Origin: Flavobacterium sp.
GTDB lineage: Bacteria > Bacteroidota > Bacteroidia > Flavobacteriales > Flavobacteriaceae
Length of the DNA: 7,722 nt
NCBI GenBank assembly: GCA_004296145.1
Contig: SEBM01000175.1
Location: 1 to 7,722, forward strand
Direction of reading: 5' to 3'
Below are positions 4,020 through 7,722 of this stretch, piece by piece; the first letter of the stretch is position 1, and every line of letters starts with the position of its first letter. The translations under genes and the position numbers were made by a program. The notes under the pieces are model-generated. The model did not search any database. It was not told where the DNA came from and worked only from the letters and a program-made list of their open reading frames with translations.

Positions 4020-5732
4020 TTAATTTTTAAATGTTATTGTAAATGTAGTTCCTTTATTGACTTCGCTGTCTATGCTTATTGTTCCGCCCATTGTTTCTAC
4101 CTGTGATTTTACCAGATATAGGCCTAATCCTTTACTGTCAGGATAGTTGTGAAATCTTTGATAAAGCCCAAAAACCTTATCGCGGTTTCTTTCTAAATCA
4201 ATTCCAATTCCATTGTCTTTAAAGGTTAGAATTGCCGTATGTTCAATCTGTTCTGCAGTAATTGAAATTTTTAATTTTCTGTTTTCAGATTTATATTTAA
4301 TTGAATTAGTTAGTAAATTAAGTAAAATACTTTCTATGTAAGCTTTATTTATAGTTAATACGGGAACTCTTTCGAATTTAAGCTTGATGATAGGCTTATG
4401 TAATTCTATTTGAAATGATAACTGACTAAAAACGTTCTCAAAAACTTCTTTTAAAGAAACTTCTTCTTTTTGCATAGAAGGATTGTCTTTGATGATAATC
4501 ACTTTTACCAGATCGTTGATTGTTTCATTTAATAAATGAGTTGATTTACTAAAACCAGTCAGAATTTCTTCCAATTCCGTATTGTCAACCTCGATGTCTT
4601 CAATTAGATTTAAAAGTCCAATTAAATTGGATAAGGGAGCGCGAAGATTGTGAGATGTTATATATGAAAACTGTTTTAAATCCTTGTTATTTTGGGTTAA
4701 TTCACGAATAAGATGTTCTTTTTCTGCTTCTAGTTTTTTCTCATCGGTAATGTCTCTCTGAATTGAAATCCAATGTGAAATTAAACCTTCATTATTAAAA
4801 ATAGGAATCATTGAAAAACGAACCCAATATTCTTGTTTTTGTTTGGTATAACTAATAGCTTCAATTAAACATTCTTCCTCATTTTTGATAGCTCTTAATA
4901 ATTTTTTTAATTCTTCAGAATCAGAATTTGGTCCTTTGTTGAAAATATTAGTTGATTTTCCAATAATCTCATTTGGTTGATAACCTGACATTTGTGAGAA
5001 AGCAGGATTGATATAAACGATTTTAGGAATTCTGCCGTTTGCCGAATTTGCTTCGGTAATTAATATAGAATCTTTAGATTGTGTGATTACGGTTTCTAAA
5101 AGCTTTAACCTTTGTTCTTCCTCTTTTTGTTTGGTAATGTCCTGAATGGCTCCAATCATTCTGATTGCTCTTCCGTTTTCATCCTTCAGTAAAAAACCTC
5201 TGTCTAAAACATATTTATACGATCCGTCTGCACATCTAAAACGGTATTGATCCTGCCATTTTTCTGTTTTTTGTTCAATAAATGAATATAGTTTGATAGA
5301 CATTCTAATACTGTCTTCAGGATGAATTTTATCAAACCACCATTTTGATGTGTTTCCAACTTCTTCCTGTTTGTAACCAAAAACACTTTCAATACCTTTG
5401 TTCCACCCAATGCTGTCTTCCTGAATTTTCCAGTCCCAAATAGTATCGCTGGTAGCTTTGGCTACAATGTCATACTTTTCATTTGATTCTTTAATCTCTT
5501 CATTTGTTTGTCGCAATTTTTCAAAAACATTGACGTTTTTATTTTTATTTTTTGATAATATGTAATTGAAAACCAATCCGGTAATTAGTATGAATAAAAT
5601 GTCTTTTATGAGGAAGTAATAAAAGTTTTCTTTGGAAGAAATAGAACCGGATAGCAATTTATGACAGATTATAGCCATAAATAACGAAATGATAATGTAA
5701 ATCAGAGTAATTTGGAGAGTTTTACTTTTCAT
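4020..5732 (-). CDS. Membrane-bound PAS-PAS sensor histidine kinase
   Basis: This 570-residue kinase has two predicted membrane helices (about 8-27 and 40-60) with a short segment between them, so the sensing domains are probably cytoplasmic. PAS 1 with its PAC segment covers about 85-203 (WDWKIQEDSIGWNKGIESVFGY, then IHPED and IGAIQDIT). PAS 2 covers about 210-332 and resembles LOV domains (YINPAFSQMSGY, GPNSDSEE, SIQRDIT) but lacks the photoactive Cys. A linker helix leads to the HisKA domain with phospho-acceptor H361 in ITSHNLRAPLSNL. The ATPase domain has the N box (N472, N476 in LNLLTNSIKY), G1 box DNGIG (506-510), F box FGLYQRF (521-527) and G2 box GLGLYLVK (535-542), so it looks active. 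It has no receiver of its own; the next gene, 4 bases on, supplies one. The ATG at 5732 lies only 4 bases from a promoter-like -7 box; the next Met (M19) would cut the first helix. The signal sensed is unknown. Confidence 0.94.
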   Translation of the reverse strand: MKSKTLQITLIYIIISLFMAIICHKLLSGSISSKENFYYFLIKDILFILITGLVFNYILSKNKNKNVNVFEKLRQTNEEIKESNEKYDIVAKATSDTIWDWKIQEDSIGWNKGIESVFGYKQEEVGNTSKWWFDKIHPEDSIRMSIKLYSFIEQKTEKWQDQYRFRCADGSYKYVLDRGFLLKDENGRAIRMIGAIQDITKQKEEEQRLKLLETVITQSKDSILITEANSANGRIPKIVYINPAFSQMSGYQPNEIIGKSTNIFNKGPNSDSEELKKLLRAIKNEEECLIEAISYTKQKQEYWVRFSMIPIFNNEGLISHWISIQRDITDEKKLEAEKEHLIRELTQNNKDLKQFSYITSHNLRAPLSNLIGLLNLIEDIEVDNTELEEILTGFSKSTHLLNETINDLVKVIIIKDNPSMQKEEVSLKEVFENVFSQLSFQIELHKPIIKLKFERVPVLTINKAYIESILLNLLTNSIKYKSENRKLKISITAEQIEHTAILTFKDNGIGIDLERNRDKVFGLYQRFHNYPDSKGLGLYLVKSQVETMGGTISIDSEVNKGTTFTITFKN

Positions 5733-5736
5733 TACT

Positions 5737-5768
5737 CAAATATAGTTAAATTAACCATAATTAAACAA
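5737..5768 (-). promoter_or_regulatory. Candidate promoter of the kinase-regulator operon
   Basis: On the minus strand TATATTTG (5744 to 5737) matches TAnnTTTG fully, with a TTG at 5768-5766 and a 21-base spacer. Only 4 bases separate the -7 box from the kinase ATG, so the mRNA would be leaderless or nearly so. In an AT-rich region chance matches are possible. Confidence 0.45.
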
Positions 5769-5851
5769 TAATTAGATTTCATTTTGAAGGTAAAATTTAC
5801 ATTGATTTAATGAACTAATTACTTGTCTATACGCAAACTATCGCAGAAACG

Positions 5852-5881
5852 TTTTTTATATCAAAATAAAGTGTACCTTTG
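5852..5881 (+). promoter_or_regulatory. typA promoter (strong -7 element)
   Basis: TACCTTTG at 5874-5881 matches TAnnTTTG and continues as CACCC, closely like the tRNA-Glu promoter. At the -33 position there is a T run (5852-5857) rather than TTG, so that element is degenerate. The predicted start lies near 5887, leaving a leader of roughly 13 bases before the ATG. Confidence 0.6.
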
Positions 5882-5900
5882 CACCCATTAAAAATCACAG

Positions 5901-7697
5901 ATGGAATCTATTAGAAACATTGCAATTATTGCCCACGTCGATCACGGTAAAACCACTTTGGTTGATAAAATTATGTATCACTGTCAATTATTTCGTGACA
6001 ACGAAAACACAGGTGATTTAATTCTTGATAATAACGATTTAGAGCGTGAGAGAGGTATTACTATTACTTCTAAAAACGTTTCTGTTCAATATAAAGGAAC
6101 AAAAATCAATATTATTGACACTCCTGGCCACGCGGATTTTGGAGGTGAAGTTGAACGTGTATTAAACATGGCCGATGGTGTATGTTTGCTAGTTGATGCT
6201 TTTGAAGGACCAATGCCTCAAACGCGTTTCGTACTACAAAAAGCTATTGATTTAGGTTTAAAACCTTGCGTAGTTATCAATAAAGTTGATAAAGAAAACT
6301 GTACTCCTGAAGAAGTTCACGAAAAAGTTTTCGACTTAATGTTTGAATTAGGTGCTACTGAAGAGCAATTGGATTTCCCAACTGTTTATGGTTCTGCTAA
6401 AAACAACTGGATGTCTGACGATTGGAAAAACCAAACGGAAAATATCGAGCCATTATTAGATATGGTTATTGAGCACGTACCTGCTCCTAAAGTATCAGAA
6501 GGAACTCCTCAAATGTTGATTACATCTTTAGATTTCTCAGCTTTTACAGGTCGTATCGCTATTGGACGTCTTGAAAGAGGTATTTTAAAAGAAAACATGC
6601 CAATATCTTTAGTAAAAAGAGATGGTACTGTAACAAAATCAAGAATCAAAGAATTACATACTTTTGAAGGTCTTGGACGTAAAAAAGTATCTGAAGTAAT
6701 TGCTGGTGATATTTGTGCTGTTGTTGGAGTTGAAGGATTTGAAATTGGAGATACTATCGCTGATAACGAAAATCCTGAAGGTTTAACATCTATTGCTATT
6801 GATGAGCCAACAATGAGTATGTTGTTTACTATTAATGACTCTCCATTCTTTGGTAAAGAAGGTAAATTTGTAACTTCTCGTCATATTAGAGAAAGATTAA
6901 CAAAAGAATTAGAGAAAAACTTAGCTATGAAGTTAGGTGAAACTGATTCTGCTGATAAATTCATGGTTTTTGGTCGTGGTGTACTTCACTTATCTGTTCT
7001 TATTGAAACAATGAGAAGAGAAGGATATGAGTTGCAAATCGGTCAGCCACAAGTTATCATCAAAGAAATTGATGGTAAAAAATGTGAGCCAATTGAGGAA
7101 CTAACAATCGACTTACCAGAAAACCTTTCAGGTAGAGCGGTTGAATTCGTTACACTTCGTAAAGGTGAAATGCTTTCTATGGAAACTAAAGGGGAGCGTA
7201 TGATCATTAAATTCAACATTCCATCTCGTGGAATTATTGGTTTAAGAAATCAATTACTTACTGCAACAGCTGGTGAGGCGATTATGTCACACCGTTTTAT
7301 TGGATATGAGCCTTACAAAGGAGAAATTGCCGGACGTAACAAAGGTTCATTGATTTCTATGGAAAAAGGAAAAGCAATTCCTTACTCTATCGATAAATTA
7401 CAAGATCGTGGTAAATTCTTCGTTGAACCAAATACTGAAATCTACGAAGGTCAGGTAATTGGTGAAAACTCTCGTGGTGATGATATGTGTGTAAACGTAA
7501 CGAAAGAGAAAAAACAATCTAACGTTCGTTCTTCTGGAAATGATGAAAAAGCGAGAATTATTCCTCCAATCATTTTCTCTTTAGAAGAAGCTTTAGAATA
7601 CATTCAAAAAGATGAATATGTAGAGGTTACTCCAAAATCTATTCGTTTGAGAAAAATCTATTTGACAGAAACTGATAGAAAAAGATTTAAAATCTAA
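5901..7697 (+). CDS. typA: Translational GTPase TypA/BipA
   Basis: A 598-residue full-length member of the TypA/BipA family, ribosome-binding GTPases related to EF-G and LepA that aid 50S assembly and adaptation to cold or other stress in well-studied bacteria. The G domain has G1 AHVDHGKTT (11-19), switch I RGITI (51-55), G3 DTPGH (73-77), G4 NKVD (127-130) and G5 GSA (164-166); H77 is the catalytic His equivalent. The beta-barrel domain follows at about 203-290, then EF-G-like domains at about 300-380 and 395-475 (including PSRGIIGLRNQLLTATAGEA), and the BipA-specific C-terminal domain at about 480-598 with a basic end (RLRKIYL..TDRKRFKI). All GTPase motifs are intact. The ATG at 5901 starts directly with MESIRNIAIIAHVDHGKTT, as expected for the family, and has no Shine-Dalgarno. 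It is divergent from the kinase operon. Only 25 bases follow the stop and no terminator is visible in them. Confidence 0.97.
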   Translation: MESIRNIAIIAHVDHGKTTLVDKIMYHCQLFRDNENTGDLILDNNDLERERGITITSKNVSVQYKGTKINIIDTPGHADFGGEVERVLNMADGVCLLVDAFEGPMPQTRFVLQKAIDLGLKPCVVINKVDKENCTPEEVHEKVFDLMFELGATEEQLDFPTVYGSAKNNWMSDDWKNQTENIEPLLDMVIEHVPAPKVSEGTPQMLITSLDFSAFTGRIAIGRLERGILKENMPISLVKRDGTVTKSRIKELHTFEGLGRKKVSEVIAGDICAVVGVEGFEIGDTIADNENPEGLTSIAIDEPTMSMLFTINDSPFFGKEGKFVTSRHIRERLTKELEKNLAMKLGETDSADKFMVFGRGVLHLSVLIETMRREGYELQIGQPQVIIKEIDGKKCEPIEELTIDLPENLSGRAVEFVTLRKGEMLSMETKGERMIIKFNIPSRGIIGLRNQLLTATAGEAIMSHRFIGYEPYKGEIAGRNKGSLISMEKGKAIPYSIDKLQDRGKFFVEPNTEIYEGQVIGENSRGDDMCVNVTKEKKQSNVRSSGNDEKARIIPPIIFSLEEALEYIQKDEYVEVTPKSIRLRKIYLTETDRKRFKI

Positions 7698-7722
7698 TAC
7701 ATTTTAAATTTCAATATAAAAA

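Noticed and set aside
5204..5410. Second minus-strand open frame within the kinase gene
   Set aside because: Fully inside the kinase coding region in another frame; the kinase frame shows continuous PAS and kinase motifs.

Overview
The window looks like a chromosomal segment of a Flavobacterium-type member of the Bacteroidota. It is AT-rich, and its start codons lack clear Shine-Dalgarno sequences. Several intergenic regions carry the Bacteroidota -7 element TAnnTTTG, some with a TTG about 19-21 bases upstream. The prolyl-tRNA synthetase is the short archaeal/eukaryote-like form usual in this phylum. No insertion sequence, integrase, phage gene, CRISPR array or other sign of recent transfer was seen.

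Layout. (1) Positions 19-1053, minus: a secreted low-complexity lipoprotein with Gly/Tyr/Trp repeats, an Asn/Arg/Ser/Tyr-rich stretch and a poly-Gly tail. It is divergent from (2) 1155-2633, plus: proS; the two -7 boxes lie 2 bp apart. (3) 2662-3073: a strong promoter, three tRNA-Glu(UUC) genes (two identical, one divergent) and a probable terminator hairpin. (4) 3169-3420, plus: rpsT (ribosomal protein S20) with its own terminator. (5) 3503-3548: a 20-bp perfect bidirectional terminator hairpin that separates rpsT from (6) 3602-5732, minus: a two-gene operon of a membrane PAS-PAS histidine kinase followed, after 4 bases, by a stand-alone receiver-domain response regulator. (7) 5901-7697, plus: typA/bipA, a ribosome-binding translational GTPase, divergent from the kinase.

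Most of the plus-strand genes serve translation: Pro-tRNA charging, Glu tRNAs, a 30S subunit protein and a ribosome-associated GTPase. The minus-strand genes are accessory: a surface or periplasmic low-complexity lipoprotein and a signalling pair with no visible DNA-binding output, so the phosphate presumably passes to a partner elsewhere or the regulator acts by protein contact.

I did not find a clearly new multi-gene system. The points most worth a second look are the repeat-built lipoprotein, the third tRNA-Glu with G37 and a swapped 15-48 tertiary pair, the degenerate LOV-like second PAS domain of the kinase, the nearly leaderless kinase promoter, and the loss of most zinc ligands in ProRS.
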